Shown: positions 34,216 through 43,800, numbered from the stretch's first letter. The stretch is 64,000 nucleotides of DNA from Agrococcus pavilionensis RW1 (GCF_000400485.1 NZ_ASHR01000014.1:244430-308429); one strand, 5' to 3'. The notes: generated by a model not told the origin, from the sequence alone. A program made the numbers and translations.

Positions 34216-36003
34216 ATGCCCATCACCGCCAGGCCTGCGCCGCCGCGCAGCGCCGAGCCCCCGACCCTCACCGGCTCGGGAGCCGTCCTCAAGTCGCTCG
34301 AGCTGCTCGGCGTCACCGACGTCTTCGGCATCCCCGGCGGCGCGATCATCCCCTTCTACGACGAGCTCATGCAGCAGTCGGCCATCCGTCACATCCTCGT
34401 GCGCCACGAGCAGGGCGGCGGCCACGCCGCCGAGGGCTACGCGGCCGCGACCGGCCGGGTCGGCGTGTGCCTCGCGACGAGCGGTCCGGGCGCGACGAAC
34501 CTCGTCACCGCGCTCGCCGACGCCTACATGGACTCGGTCCCGATGGTCGCGATCACCGGCCAGGTGTTCAGCCACCTCATCGGCACGGATGCGTTCCAGG
34601 AGGCCGACATCACCGGCATCGTGATGCCCATCACGAAGCACACCTTCCAGGTCACGCGCCCCGAGGACGTGCCGGGCGCGCTGCGCGCGGCGTTCCACAT
34701 CGCATCCACGGGTCGTCCCGGCCCCGTGCTCGTCGACATCACGAAGGACGCGCAGCAGGACTCCGCGCCGTTCGTGTGGCCCGATCGCGTCGACCTGCCC
34801 GGCTACCGGCCGGTCGTCAAGGCGCACGGCAAGCAGATCACCGCCGCGGCGCAGCTGCTCGCGAGCTCCGAGCGCCCGCTGCTCTACGTCGGCGGCGGCG
34901 CCATCCGCGCGAAGGCGTCGGCGGAGCTGCTCGAGTTCGCCGAGTCGACCGGGGCGCCGGTCGTGACGACGCTCATGGCGCGCGGCGCCTTCCCCGACTC
35001 GCACCCGCAGCAGCTCGGCATGCCCGGGATGCACGGCACGGTCCCCGCGGTGCTCGCGTTCCAGGAGTGCGACCTCATCGTCGCGCTCGGCGCTCGCTTC
35101 GACGACCGGGTGACCGGCAAGGTCGCCGAGTTCGCGCCGAACGCGAAGGTCATCCACGTCGACGTCGACCCCGCCGAGATCTCGAAGATCCGCACCGCCG
35201 ACGTGCCGATCGTGGGCGACGTGCGCGAGGTGCTGAGCGACCTCTCGATCGCGTTCCAGGAGCTCGCGGCGAACGAGCGCCCCGACCTCACCGACTGGTG
35301 GGAGCGGCTGCACGGACTGCAGGAGCGCTTCCCGCTCGGCTTCCCCGAGCCGAGCGACGGCAAGCTCTCGCCGCAGCACGTCATCCAGCGCATCGGCGAG
35401 CTCACCGGCCCCGAGGCGATCTACGCGTCGGGCGTCGGCCAGCACCAGATGTGGGCGGCGCAGTTCATCCAGTACGAGCGCCCGAACGCGTGGCTCAACT
35501 CCGGCGGCGCCGGCACGATGGGCTACGCCGTGCCGGCCGCGATGGGCGCGAAGGTCGCCGAGCCCGAGCGCGTCGTGTGGGCGATCGACGGCGACGGCTG
35601 CTTCCAGATGACCAACCAGGAGCTCGCGACCTGCACGCTCAACGACATCCCGATCAAGGTCGCGGTCATCAACAACTCGTCGCTCGGCATGGTGCGGCAG
35701 TGGCAGAGCCTCTTCTACGAGGGCCGGCACTCGTTCACCGACCTCGAGACCGGCGACGACGCGAAGATGATCCCCGACTTCGTCAAGCTCGGCGAGGCCT
35801 ACGGCTGCCTCGCGATCCGCGTGACGAAGCCGGAGGAGATCGACCCGGCCATCAAGCTCGCGCTCGAGACGAACGACCGACCGGTCGTGATCGACTTCAT
35901 CGTCTCGAAGGACGCGATGGTGTGGCCCATGGTGCCGCAGGGCGTCTCGAACTCCTTCGTGCAGTACGCCAAGGAGCACAGCCCGGTGTGGGAGGAGGAG
36001 TGA
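34216..36003 (+). CDS. ilvB: Acetolactate synthase large (catalytic) subunit
   Basis: The thiamine-diphosphate enzyme condenses pyruvate with pyruvate or 2-oxobutyrate. The 595-residue subunit has the catalytic glutamate in [14 protein letters not shown] (about residue 73), the TPP-binding [19 protein letters not shown] segment ([11 protein letters not shown] about 458) with N…[12 protein letters not shown] following, and FDDRVTGK (about 295). A CAGGAG site precedes the ATG by 6 nt. The stop overlaps the ilvN start (TGATG), which fits the fixed subunit ratio. Confidence 0.97.
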   Translation: MPITARPAPPRSAEPPTLTGSGAVLKSLELLGVTDVFGIPGGAIIPFYDELMQQSAIRHILVRHEQGGGHAAEGYAAATGRVGVCLATSGPGATNLVTALADAYMDSVPMVAITGQVFSHLIGTDAFQEADITGIVMPITKHTFQVTRPEDVPGALRAAFHIASTGRPGPVLVDITKDAQQDSAPFVWPDRVDLPGYRPVVKAHGKQITAAAQLLASSERPLLYVGGGAIRAKASAELLEFAESTGAPVVTTLMARGAFPDSHPQQLGMPGMHGTVPAVLAFQECDLIVALGARFDDRVTGKVAEFAPNAKVIHVDVDPAEISKIRTADVPIVGDVREVLSDLSIAFQELAANERPDLTDWWERLHGLQERFPLGFPEPSDGKLSPQHVIQRIGELTGPEAIYASGVGQHQMWAAQFIQYERPNAWLNSGGAGTMGYAVPAAMGAKVAEPERVVWAIDGDGCFQMTNQELATCTLNDIPIKVAVINNSSLGMVRQWQSLFYEGRHSFTDLETGDDAKMIPDFVKLGEAYGCLAIRVTKPEEIDPAIKLALETNDRPVVIDFIVSKDAMVWPMVPQGVSNSFVQYAKEHSPVWEEE

Positions 36004-36518
36004 TGAGCACGCACGTCCTGTCGCTCCTCGTCGAGGACAAGCCGGGCCTCCTGACCCGTGTGGCGGGCCTGTTCGCCCGCCGCGGCTTCAACATCGAGTC
36101 GCTCGCGGTCGGCAAGACCGAGGTGCCGGGCCTGTCCCGCATCACCGCCGTCGTCGACGTCGAGGACCTGCCGCTCGAGCAGGTCACGAAGCAGCTCAAC
36201 AAGCTCATCAACGTCGTGAAGATCGTCGAGCTCGAGCCGGCCCAGTCGGTGCAGCGCGAGCACATGCTCATCAAGGTGCGCGTCGACAACTCGACGAGGT
36301 CGCAGATCCTCGAGGCCGCGACGCTCTTCCGCGCGCGCGTCGTCGACGTCACGACCGATGCGCTCGTGATCGAGGTCACGGGCGACTCCCCGAAGTGCCA
36401 GGCGCTGCTGCGGCTCCTCGAGCCGTACGGCATCAAGGAGATCGCGCAGTCGGGCCTGCTGGCCATCGGCCGCGGCGGCAAGTCCATCAGCGAGCGCGCG
36501 CTCAAGCAGAGCTCCTGA
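36003..36518 (+). CDS. ilvN: Acetolactate synthase small (regulatory) subunit
   Basis: The 171-residue subunit has the N-terminal ACT domain (LSLLVEDKPGLLTRVAGLFARRG, about 6-28, then FNIESLAVGKTE) that binds valine for feedback inhibition. A C-terminal domain ends in GLLAIGRGGKSISERALKQ. Length and sequence are typical of actinobacterial IlvN. It is co-translated with ilvB by a 1-nt overlap and followed by ilvC after 27 nt. Confidence 0.96.
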   Translation: MSTHVLSLLVEDKPGLLTRVAGLFARRGFNIESLAVGKTEVPGLSRITAVVDVEDLPLEQVTKQLNKLINVVKIVELEPAQSVQREHMLIKVRVDNSTRSQILEAATLFRARVVDVTTDALVIEVTGDSPKCQALLRLLEPYGIKEIAQSGLLAIGRGGKSISERALKQSS

Positions 36519-36545
36519 TCCACAGAACCAGACGAAGGAGACAGC

Positions 36546-37571
36546 ATGACTGAGGTCATCTATGACGACGGTGCCGACCTCGGCATCATCCAGGGCAAGA
36601 AGGTCGCCATCATCGGCTACGGCTCGCAGGGCCACGCGCACGCGCAGAACCTGCGCGACTCGGGCGTCGAGGTCCGCGTCGGGCTCCAGCCCGAGTCGAA
36701 GAGCCGCCAGAAGGCGACCGAGCAGGGCTTCGAGGTCGGCACGCCGGCCGAGGTCGCCGAGTGGGCCGACGTCGTCGTGCTGCTCGCCCCGGACCAGCAC
36801 CAGCGCCACATCTACAGCGGCGAGGTCGCCCAGCACATGGGCGAGGGCAAGACGCTCCTGTTCAGCCACGGCTTCAACATCCGCTACGGCTACATCGAGG
36901 CGCCCGAGGGCGTCGACGTCGTGCTCGTCGCACCGAAGGGCCCGGGCCACACGGTGCGCCGCGAGTTCCAGGCCGGCCGCGGCGTGCCCGTGATCGTCGC
37001 CGTCGAGAAGGATGCGTCGGGCTCGGCGTGGCAGACGGCGTGGTCGTACGCGAAGGCCATCGGCGGCCTCCGCGCGGGCGGCATCACGACGACCTTCACC
37101 GAGGAGACCGAGACCGACCTGTTCGGCGAGCAGGCCGTGCTGTGCGGCGGCACGTCGCAGCTCGTGCAGTACGGCTTCGAGACCCTCATCGAGGCCGGCT
37201 ACCAGCCCGAGATCGCCTACTTCGAGGTGCTCCACGAGCTCAAGCTCATCGTCGACCTCATGTGGGAGGGCGGCATCGCGAAGCAGCGCTGGTCGATCTC
37301 CGACACCGCCGAGTACGGCGACTACGTCTCGGGCCCGCGCGTCATCAGCCCCGACGTGAAGCAGAACATGCAGGCCGTGCTCGCCGACATCCAGTCGGGT
37401 GCGTTCGCGAAGCGCTTCATCGAAGACCAGGACGCCGGCGCGCCGGAGTTCACGAAGCTCCGCGAGCAGCAGCAGGGCCACCCGATCGAGGAGACCGGCA
37501 AGAAGCTGCGCGCGCTCTTCGCCTGGGAGCAGCCCGACGCCGACTACACGGACGGCTCGGCCGCCCGCTGA
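36546..37571 (+). CDS. ilvC: Ketol-acid reductoisomerase (class I)
   Basis: IlvC isomerises and reduces acetolactate or acetohydroxybutyrate with NADPH and Mg2+. The 341-residue length marks the short class I form. It has the Rossmann motif [17 protein letters not shown] (about residue 20), [11 protein letters not shown] (about 133), and the metal ligands in [12 protein letters not shown] (about 190) and [15 protein letters not shown] (about 228). A GAAGGAGA site precedes the ATG. A very strong hairpin ends the operon. Confidence 0.98.
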   Translation: MTEVIYDDGADLGIIQGKKVAIIGYGSQGHAHAQNLRDSGVEVRVGLQPESKSRQKATEQGFEVGTPAEVAEWADVVVLLAPDQHQRHIYSGEVAQHMGEGKTLLFSHGFNIRYGYIEAPEGVDVVLVAPKGPGHTVRREFQAGRGVPVIVAVEKDASGSAWQTAWSYAKAIGGLRAGGITTTFTEETETDLFGEQAVLCGGTSQLVQYGFETLIEAGYQPEIAYFEVLHELKLIVDLMWEGGIAKQRWSISDTAEYGDYVSGPRVISPDVKQNMQAVLADIQSGAFAKRFIEDQDAGAPEFTKLREQQQGHPIEETGKKLRALFAWEQPDADYTDGSAAR

Positions 37572-37585
37572 CGACCGGCTCTTGA

Positions 37586-37619
37586 CGAGGAGGGGACCCC
37601 GAGCGGGGTCCCCTCCTCG
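37586..37619 (+). terminator. Strong terminator of the ilv operon
   Basis: A perfect 15-bp stem (arms CGAGGAGGGGACCCC and its complement) with a GAGC tetraloop lies 15 nt after the ilvC stop. This is the strongest hairpin in the window. The T tract is weak. Confidence 0.85.
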
Positions 37620-37656
37620 CATCCGCACTCACGGTGACCACCGGCCTCCCGCGAGA

Positions 37657-37703
37657 TGCACGCTCTTGCGGTCCGGCGCGCGCAGAGGCCGCAGGAGCGT
37701 GCA
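37657..37703. repeat. Inverted repeat in the gap after ilvC
   Basis: Arms TGCACGCTCTTGCGG (37657-37671) and CCGCAGGAGCGTGCA (37689-37703) pair over 15 bp with one G-T type mismatch around a 17-nt spacer rich in CG. It lies after the ilv terminator and before the Rieske flavoprotein gene. It could be a REP-like element, a second terminator or an operator; nothing in the sequence decides. Confidence 0.6.
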
Positions 37704-37765
37704 CATGATCGGGCGATGGCGCTCGGTGCGGCTCGCTCACAGCCAAGCGCGCTTGGGTGGGCCGC

Positions 37766-39262
37766 ATGGCTTCGCTCTGGCTCGACACCGCGCCCCCGAT
37801 CGGCTTCGACGAGGCGGGCCGGCGCGACGCCGACGTCGCCGTCGTGGGCGCCGGCATCACCGGCCTCATGACCGCGGCGCTGCTCGCCGGACGCGGCGCT
37901 CGCGTCGTCGTGCTCGAGGCGCGCGACCACGTCGGCGCCGTCGCGACCGGCAACACGACCGCGAAGGTGAGCCTCCTGCAGGGCGATCGGCTGCACCGCG
38001 CGCTCGGGCTCGCGCGGCGCGACGCGGTCGAGGCCTTCGTCGAGGGGTCGATCGCGGGCCAGTCGCGGCTCCGCAGCCTGCTCGCCGCTCGCGGCGCGCC
38101 CGCCGAGGAGCGCACGGCGATCTCGTTCGCGTTCACCCCCGCGGGCGTCGCGGCGCTCGAGCGCGAGGTGGAAGCCGCGCGCGGGCTCGGCATCCCGGTC
38201 GAGTCGAGCGGCGCGGAGGCGCTGCCGTTCCGCGTCGCCGGCGCGATCCAGCTCATCGAGCAGGCGCAGGTGCAGCCGGTCGCGATGCTCGCCGCGCTCG
38301 CCGCCGAGCTGCGCGAGCACGGCGGGCGCATCGTGCGCGCGGCGGTGCGCTCGGTGCGCACGGTCGGGCGCGGCGTCGAGCTCGAGACCGGCAGCGGCGT
38401 CTGGCGCGCGGGCACGGCGGTGCTCGCGACCGGCTCGCCGGTGCCGGCGCGCGCGACATCGGCGCTGCTGACCGCGAGCCGCTCCTACGCCGCCGCGTAC
38501 CGCACGAGCGCCCCGCTGCCCGAGCCGATGGCCATCAGCGTCGACTCGCCGAGCCGCTCGATCCGCAGCGCCGCCGGCCCGGGCGGTGCGGTGCTCGTCG
38601 CCGGCGGCCCCGGCCACGCCGTCGGCCGGCACGCCGACCCACGGCGGCTCGTCGACGAGCTCGACCGCTGGGTGCGGTCGTACTGGCCCGACGCCGAGCG
38701 CACGCACGTGTGGAGCGCGCAGGACTACGCGACGCCCGACCTGCTGCCGTGGATCGGTGCGCGACCGGGCTCGCGCGGGCGCGTGCTGCTCGCGACCGGC
38801 TTCGACAAGTGGGGCATGTCGAGCGGCGCGATGAGCGCGCTCGCGCTCGCGGGCCGCATCGCGGGGGAGGAGCCCGAGTGGGCGCGCACCCTGCGCCGGC
38901 GCGGCACGACGATCGCGGCGCTCGGCCAGGCCGCGGGCGCGTTCGGCGCCGTCGTCGCGGCCGATGCGCGCGCGACCGCGTCGGCGCTCAAGCCCGCGAG
39001 CACGCCCGCGGAGGGCGAGGGCGAGCTCGGCCGCGAGGGCCTCCGGCTCGTCGCGACCTCGACGGTCGACGGCGAGACCCGGCGGGTCTCCGCCCACTGC
39101 CCGCACGTCGGGGCGCTCGTCGCCTGGAACACGCAGGACCGCAGCTGGGACTGCGTCGCGCACGGCTCGCGCTTCGCGCCCGACGGGTCGCGCCTCGAGG
39201 GGCCCGCCGACTGCCCGCTGCGCGCGCTCCGCCGCGCGCCGCGCGAGCCCGTCGCGGGCTGA
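37766..39262 (+). CDS. FAD-dependent oxidoreductase with C-terminal Rieske-type domain
   Basis: The 498-residue protein has an N-terminal FAD Rossmann motif VVGAGITGLMTAALLAGRG (about 24-42) and a DAO-type oxidase fold. A C-terminal Rieske [2Fe-2S] domain has ligands C-P-H (about 444) and C-V-A-H (about 463) in AHCPHVGALVAWN…DCVAHGSRF. Such fusions are known, but substrates are undefined. The ATG at 37766 is used; a GTG at 37757 in frame is possible. It lies between ilvC and serA and is unrelated to the amino acid pathway. Confidence 0.87.
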   Translation: MASLWLDTAPPIGFDEAGRRDADVAVVGAGITGLMTAALLAGRGARVVVLEARDHVGAVATGNTTAKVSLLQGDRLHRALGLARRDAVEAFVEGSIAGQSRLRSLLAARGAPAEERTAISFAFTPAGVAALEREVEAARGLGIPVESSGAEALPFRVAGAIQLIEQAQVQPVAMLAALAAELREHGGRIVRAAVRSVRTVGRGVELETGSGVWRAGTAVLATGSPVPARATSALLTASRSYAAAYRTSAPLPEPMAISVDSPSRSIRSAAGPGGAVLVAGGPGHAVGRHADPRRLVDELDRWVRSYWPDAERTHVWSAQDYATPDLLPWIGARPGSRGRVLLATGFDKWGMSSGAMSALALAGRIAGEEPEWARTLRRRGTTIAALGQAAGAFGAVVAADARATASALKPASTPAEGEGELGREGLRLVATSTVDGETRRVSAHCPHVGALVAWNTQDRSWDCVAHGSRFAPDGSRLEGPADCPLRALRRAPREPVAG

Positions 39263-39289
39263 GGGCCGACCTCCGAGGACCGTGGCAGG

Positions 39290-40288
39290 GTGGTCGCCGT
39301 GGACGACGTCACCCAGCCGGGATCCGTGGCCGCCTCGTACCGCCGCTGGGCGGAGGTCGAGGCGGAGGGGCGCTCGCCGCTCTACGCCGAGTGGGCGCGC
39401 GGCGTCGCCGACGACGAGCCGCTCTGCGCCGCGCTCGCACAGCTCGAGCCCATCAAGCGGCAGCCCAACCTGCTCTTCGCGGCCGCGCGCTTCGAGGGCG
39501 TCCCGCTCGTGCCGTGGAGCGACGCGCGCGACCTGCTCGCCCGCGGGTGGGAGCGCATCCGCTCGACGATGCTCGCCCGCATGACGCAGACGAACGAGGC
39601 GAGGCGCATGGCGACCCTGCTGCCGGCGATCGCGCACCTCGAGGGGCCGATCGCCCTCGTCGAGGTCGGCGCCTCGGCTGGGCTGTGCCTCTACCCGGAC
39701 CGCTGGCGCTACCGATTCGGGGCGGGCCGGTACGTCGGCGACGCCGGCCTGCCGCTGCTCGAGACCGACGCCTCGCCGTCGACCCCGCTGCCCGCGAGAC
39801 CGCCCGTCGTGGCATGGCGCGGCGGCATCGACCTGCAGCCGCTCGATCCCGCCGACCCGGCGACGAGGGCGTGGCTCGAGGCGCTCGTGTGGCCGGATGC
39901 GTCGGGCGGGCTCGACGGCGCGCGCGTCGACCGGCTGCGCACCGCGCTCGCGATCGCCCGGCGAGAGCCGGCCCACGTGCGGCGCGGCGACCTGACGGTC
40001 GATGCGCGCGCGATCGTCGAGGAGGCCGCCCGGCACGCGCCGACGGTCGTCGTCTGGCACTCGGCGGTGCTCGCGTACGTCTCCGCGCTCGAGCGCGCGA
40101 CGTTCGCGGATCTCATGGGCGAGCTGCCCGTCACGTGGGTCGCGAACGAGGGAGCGTCGCTCGAGATCGGTCCGCCCGCTCCGTGGGCCGACGCCGGCGA
40201 CTTCGTGCTCCGGCGCGACGCCGAGCCGATCGCGGTCACCGATCCGCACGGCGCCTCGATCACCTGGCTCGCCGACCTCGCGACGTGA
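39290..40288 (+). CDS. DUF2332 family protein
   Basis: The 332-residue protein matches DUF2332. It has ASYRRWAEVEAEGRSPLYAEW near the start, KRQPNLLFAAARF (about residue 62), ALVEVGASAGLCLYPDRW (about 122) and TVVVWHSAVLAYV (about 250). The EVGASAGL segment resembles a methyltransferase-like SAM-binding glycine motif, but activity is not established. Starts at 39290 (GTG) and 39299 (GTG) are both possible. It may be co-transcribed with the Rieske flavoprotein, 27 nt upstream. Confidence 0.82.
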   Translation: MVAVDDVTQPGSVAASYRRWAEVEAEGRSPLYAEWARGVADDEPLCAALAQLEPIKRQPNLLFAAARFEGVPLVPWSDARDLLARGWERIRSTMLARMTQTNEARRMATLLPAIAHLEGPIALVEVGASAGLCLYPDRWRYRFGAGRYVGDAGLPLLETDASPSTPLPARPPVVAWRGGIDLQPLDPADPATRAWLEALVWPDASGGLDGARVDRLRTALAIARREPAHVRRGDLTVDARAIVEEAARHAPTVVVWHSAVLAYVSALERATFADLMGELPVTWVANEGASLEIGPPAPWADAGDFVLRRDAEPIAVTDPHGASITWLADLAT

Positions 40289-40297
40289 GCCGGCGGC

Positions 40298-40303
40298 TAG
40301 GCT
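40298..40303 (+). promoter_or_regulatory. Probable -10 before two small membrane protein genes
   Basis: TAGGCT ends 7 nt before the GTG at 40311, again matching leaderless spacing. No ribosome site is seen in between. Confidence 0.4.
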
Positions 40304-40310
40304 GGATCGA

Positions 40311-40703
40311 GTGAGCCGCGACGACGACGCCCTCCGCTGGGAGGGGGATGAAGACCTCGACCTCGAGCCCTCCGCCGACGACGGCGATCGCGCGCGATCC
40401 GGGGCGGCGGCCCCCGCCGCGCGCGAGGCCCGGCCCCGGGGCCCGCTCGGCTGGCTCGCGCTCGTGCTCGCGCTCGCAGCCACCGTGGGCTGGATCGTCG
40501 TGATGTTCGCGAACCCCGTGCAGCAGCCGAGCCTGCTCGGCCTCGTGATGTACCAGCTCGGCGAGCTGCTCGCCGTGATCGCACCGCTGCTGTGGTGGTG
40601 GTGCGTCGACCGGCTCGCACCGCTCGAGCGCCGCGCGCCGTGGTGGATCGCCGGCCTCGTCGTGACCGCACCGTGGCCGCTCGTCGCGGGGGTGCTCGCG
40701 TGA
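40311..40703 (+). CDS. Hypothetical membrane protein
   Basis: The 130-residue protein has a charged, disordered N-terminal 42 residues and then three membrane segments (about 45-66, 74-97, 107-127), with a WWWC run in the second. No family is recognised. Its stop overlaps the next GTG by 4 nt, so it forms a pair with the following membrane protein. Confidence 0.7.
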   Translation: MSRDDDALRWEGDEDLDLEPSADDGDRARSGAAAPAAREARPRGPLGWLALVLALAATVGWIVVMFANPVQQPSLLGLVMYQLGELLAVIAPLLWWWCVDRLAPLERRAPWWIAGLVVTAPWPLVAGVLA

Positions 40704-41047
40704 GCGCGCGGCAGCCGCACGAGGAGCGCCCCGGCGACGCGTGGATCGTCGCGCTGCTGTTCGCGCTCGCATTCGGCTACGACACCGTCGAGGCGGTCAC
40801 GAACCTGCAGCAGCTGCCGCTGCTCTACGCGAGCGCGGGCATCGAGGCGTCGACGCCGTGGTGGCTGCTCATCGCGAGCGTCGCGCTGCCCGCCGTGCTC
40901 TTCGCGCTGTCGCTCTGGATCGGGCGGCGGATGCGGCTGGTCGGCAAGGCGGGCGTCATGCTCGTCGCGCTCGCGGTGAGCGCGCAGGCGAGCCTGCTCG
41001 CCGAGCAGCTCGCGCGCCAGATCGCGGTCGCGGCGCTCGGCGGCTGA
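40700..41047 (+). CDS. Hypothetical membrane protein
   Basis: The 115-residue protein has three or four membrane segments (about 14-32, 50-70, 78-110) and a glutamine/leucine stretch between the first two. It is co-translated with the preceding membrane gene and converges with the DoxX gene, with 18 nt between stops. Function unknown. Confidence 0.7.
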   Translation: MSARQPHEERPGDAWIVALLFALAFGYDTVEAVTNLQQLPLLYASAGIEASTPWWLLIASVALPAVLFALSLWIGRRMRLVGKAGVMLVALAVSAQASLLAEQLARQIAVAALGG

Positions 41048-41065
41048 GCCGGCGCGGCCTCCGGC

Positions 41066-41470
41066 TCAGATCACCGAGACGAGCACGAGCGCGCCGAGCA
41101 CGACCTGCCCGACGGCGCGCGGTGCGATCGGCACCGCGGCGGCGCCGAAGCGCTCGGGCTCGCGCGCGGCCTGCACGTTCGCGGGGAAGACGGCGATGAG
41201 CAGCGCGATGAGCGCGATGCCGGCCGCGAAGCGCACACCCCACCACGGCGCGAGGAGCGCAGCTCCGGCGACGATCTCGACGACGCCGGAGATCGCGACG
41301 AGCGCGGGCGCCCAGCGCCGCTCGGGGCCGGCGAACGCTGCCGGGATCATCGCCTGCATCGCCCGGCGCACGCGCGGCACGAAGTGGGTGATGCCCATGC
41401 CGACGAAGACGAGGGCGAGGATGATGCGCAGCACGAGCTGCGCGAGAGCGAAGGCGTCCATCGCCTCCAT
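41066..41470 (-). CDS. DoxX-like membrane protein
   Basis: The 134-residue protein has four membrane segments and the DoxX-like features FVGMGITHFVPRVRRAMQAMIP (about 22-43) and an internal EIVAGAALLAPWW segment (about 64). DoxX-like proteins are small quinone-related or redox-linked membrane proteins of uncertain role. ATG codons at 41470 and 41461 compete. It is divergent from serA, with 139 bp between starts. Confidence 0.82.
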   Translation of the reverse strand: MEAMDAFALAQLVLRIILALVFVGMGITHFVPRVRRAMQAMIPAAFAGPERRWAPALVAISGVVEIVAGAALLAPWWGVRFAAGIALIALLIAVFPANVQAAREPERFGAAAVPIAPRAVGQVVLGALVLVSVI

Positions 41471-41540
41471 TCTCCCGCACCCGCAGGCCCGCCCGGTCCG
41501 CCACGGCCACCACGCGCGCGGTGCGGCACGCGACGCTCAG

Positions 41541-41546
41541 TAGGCT
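41541..41546 (+). promoter_or_regulatory. Probable -10 of serA
   Basis: TAGGCT about 63 nt before the ATG gives a leader containing an AAGGAG ribosome site (41598-41603). This is a standard leadered promoter in contrast to many others here. Confidence 0.4.
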
Positions 41547-41609
41547 GTGCTCAGCACGACGAGGTGCTGCCCGCGATCGCGATCCCTCCACCCGTGCAAG
41601 GAGCCCCGC

Positions 41610-43202
41610 ATGACCAAGCCCGTCGTCCTGATCGCCGAGGAGCTCTCGGCCGCCACCGTCGACGCCCTCGGGCCCGACTTCGACGTGCGCCACGTCGACG
41701 GCACCGACCGCGAGGCGCTCTTCGCCGCCCTCGCCGACGCATCCGCCGTGCTCGTGCGCAGCGCGACGCGCATCGACGCCGAAGCGCTCTCGCACGCGCC
41801 GCGCCTCAAGGTCGTCGCGCGCGCGGGCGTCGGCCTCGACAACGTCGAGATCCCCGCCGCGACGAAGGCGGGCGTCATGGTCGTCAACGCGCCGACCTCC
41901 AACATCGTCTCGGCCGCCGAGCTCGCGATCGCGCACCTGCTGGGGCTCGCGCGCCACATCCCCGCGGCGGATGCGTCCCTCAAGCGAGGCGAGTGGAAGC
42001 GGTCGGCGTTCACGGGCGTCGAGCTCTACGAGAAGACCGTCGGCATCGTCGGCCTCGGCCGCATCGGCGTGCTCGTCGCCGAGCGGCTCGCGGCCTTCGG
42101 CACGAAGCTCGTCGCCTTCGACCCCTTCGTGAGCCCGGCCCGTGCCGCGCAGCTCGGCGTCGAGCTGCGCTCGCTCGAGGAGCTCATGGCCGAGAGCGAC
42201 TTCATCACGATCCACATCCCGCGCACGCCCGAGACCGTCGGCCTCATCGGCGCCGCGGAGCTCGCGCTCGCGAAGCCGACGCTCCGCATCGTGAACGCCT
42301 CGCGCGGCGGCATCATCGACGAGGCGGCGCTCGCCGAGGCGCTCCGCAGCGGCACGATCGCCGGAGCGGGCATCGACGTCTTCGTCACCGAGCCGCCGAC
42401 CGACGACGCCCTGACGAGCGCGCCGAACATCCAGGTCACGCCGCACCTCGGCGCCTCGACCGACGAGGCGCAGGAGAAGGCCGGCATCGCGGTCGCGCGC
42501 TCGGTGCGGCTCGCGCTCTCGGGCGACCTCGTGCCGGATGCGGTGAACGTCGCCGGCGGCGTCATCGACGAGTACGTGCGACCCGGCATCGCGCTCGCCG
42601 AGCGGCTCGGGCAGTTCGCGGCCGGCCTCGCCGCCGGTCCCGTCGAGGCGGTCGACGTCGCGGTGCACGGCGAGCTCGCCGCCTACGACGTCAAGGTGCT
42701 GCGGCTCGCGGCGCTCAAGGGCTTCTTCTCGTCGATCGTGAGCGAGCAGGTGACGTTCGTCAACGCGCCCGTCATCGCCGAGTCGCGCGGCGTGACGAGC
42801 GAGCTCACGGCCGACGAGCGCAGCGACGAGTACCGCAACGTCGTCGAGGTGATCGTCGCGCGCAGCGACGGCCGCCGGGTGAGCGTCGAGGGCACCCTCA
42901 CGGGCCCGAAGCAGGTCGAGAAGATCGTCGGCGTCAACGGCCAGTCGGTCGAGGTGCCGATGGCCGACCACTTCGTCGTGATGGAGTACGAGGACCGGCC
43001 CGGCATCGTCGCGGCCTACGGCTCGGCGTTCGGCGAGGCGAGCATCAACATCGCCGGCATGCAGATCGCCCGCACGCGCGCGGGCGGCGAGGCGCTCTCG
43101 ATCATCACGATCGACCAGGCCGCGCCCGACGCGCTCGTCGAGCAGCTCGGCGCGACGATCCAGGCGAAGACGATCCGGCAGATCTCGATCCGCGAGCTCT
43201 GA
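41610..43202 (+). CDS. serA: D-3-phosphoglycerate dehydrogenase
   Basis: SerA oxidises 3-phosphoglycerate as the first step of serine synthesis. The 530-residue length marks the long actinobacterial form. There is a substrate domain, an NAD Rossmann motif GLGRIGVLVAERL (about residue 150), the catalytic region with R and E followed by VTPHLGASTDEAQ containing the catalytic His (about 277), an intervening ASB domain (about 320-450) and a C-terminal ACT domain (VMEYEDRPGIVAAYGSAFG, about 457) for serine feedback. The ATG at 41610 has AAGGAG 7 nt upstream. Confidence 0.96.
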   Translation: MTKPVVLIAEELSAATVDALGPDFDVRHVDGTDREALFAALADASAVLVRSATRIDAEALSHAPRLKVVARAGVGLDNVEIPAATKAGVMVVNAPTSNIVSAAELAIAHLLGLARHIPAADASLKRGEWKRSAFTGVELYEKTVGIVGLGRIGVLVAERLAAFGTKLVAFDPFVSPARAAQLGVELRSLEELMAESDFITIHIPRTPETVGLIGAAELALAKPTLRIVNASRGGIIDEAALAEALRSGTIAGAGIDVFVTEPPTDDALTSAPNIQVTPHLGASTDEAQEKAGIAVARSVRLALSGDLVPDAVNVAGGVIDEYVRPGIALAERLGQFAAGLAAGPVEAVDVAVHGELAAYDVKVLRLAALKGFFSSIVSEQVTFVNAPVIAESRGVTSELTADERSDEYRNVVEVIVARSDGRRVSVEGTLTGPKQVEKIVGVNGQSVEVPMADHFVVMEYEDRPGIVAAYGSAFGEASINIAGMQIARTRAGGEALSIITIDQAAPDALVEQLGATIQAKTIRQISIREL

Positions 43203-43220
43203 GCGGCCGCTCCGGCTCGC

Positions 43221-43757
43221 TCAAGCGCCGCGGATGAGGCCGTCGAGCCGCGCGATCACGCGGTCGACGGAGTCGGCGGGGATCGACTCGCTCCCGCCGA
43301 GCGCCGACCGCAAGTAGATGCCGTCGCTCAAGCGCACGATCACGAGCGCGAGGTCGCGGTCGCCGATGCTCGACTCGAGCGCCGCGAGGTAGTGGTCGTC
43401 GAGCCGCGTGAGGGCGTCGCGCGCGGCCCCGTGCTCCTCGAGCTGGCCGAGCTGCAGGAGCGCGAGCAGCGTGCGGTCCACGGGCTGGTCGGCGATGACC
43501 GACTCGCGGAGGAAGACCGCGACGGCGTCCTCGGTGCCGCGCAGCCGCGCCTCCTCCGCCTCGCCGAAGCGATCGAGGCGCTCGGCGAGCCCGGCCACGA
43601 GCGCGGCCTTCGAGCCGAAGTGGTAGAGCAGCCCGCCCTTCGAGACGCCGGCGGCCTCGGCCGTCGCGGCGAGCGTGCCGGCGCGCTCGCCGCGCTCGAT
43701 CACGAGCGCCTCGAACGCGTCGAGGATGCGGTCGCGGGTATCGGCTGCCTTGCTCAC
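43221..43757 (-). CDS. TetR family regulator divergent from the MFS exporter
   Basis: The 178-residue regulator has ILDAFEALVIERGERAGTLA, then AEAAGVSKGGLLYHFGSKAALVAG (residues 11-55), and a TetR C-terminal helical domain. The GTG at 43757 is 6 nt after a TATGGT -10 on the minus strand, so its mRNA may be leaderless. An ATG at 43778 would add MARYGEG and overlap the promoter. The operator at 43782-43795 lies between the divergent genes and probably controls both. Confidence 0.88.
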   Translation of the reverse strand: MSKAADTRDRILDAFEALVIERGERAGTLAATAEAAGVSKGGLLYHFGSKAALVAGLAERLDRFGEAEEARLRGTEDAVAVFLRESVIADQPVDRTLLALLQLGQLEEHGAARDALTRLDDHYLAALESSIGDRDLALVIVRLSDGIYLRSALGGSESIPADSVDRVIARLDGLIRGA

Positions 43758-43771
43758 GCCCTCACCATACC

Positions 43772-43800
43772 TTGCCATCAAACCGTCCGGACGGTACAGT
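43772..43800 (+). promoter_or_regulatory. Promoter of the MFS transporter gene
   Basis: TTGCCA (-35, 43772-43777) and TACAGT (-10, 43795-43800) are separated by exactly 17 bp. The GTG at 43807 is 6 nt after the -10. The TetR-type palindrome fills the spacer. Confidence 0.7.
43782..43795. promoter_or_regulatory. TetR operator between the TetR and MFS genes
   Basis: ACCGTCCGGACGGT is a perfect 14-bp palindrome in the -35/-10 spacer of the exporter promoter. A bound dimer would block the exporter promoter and probably also autoregulate the regulator gene. Confidence 0.78.
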
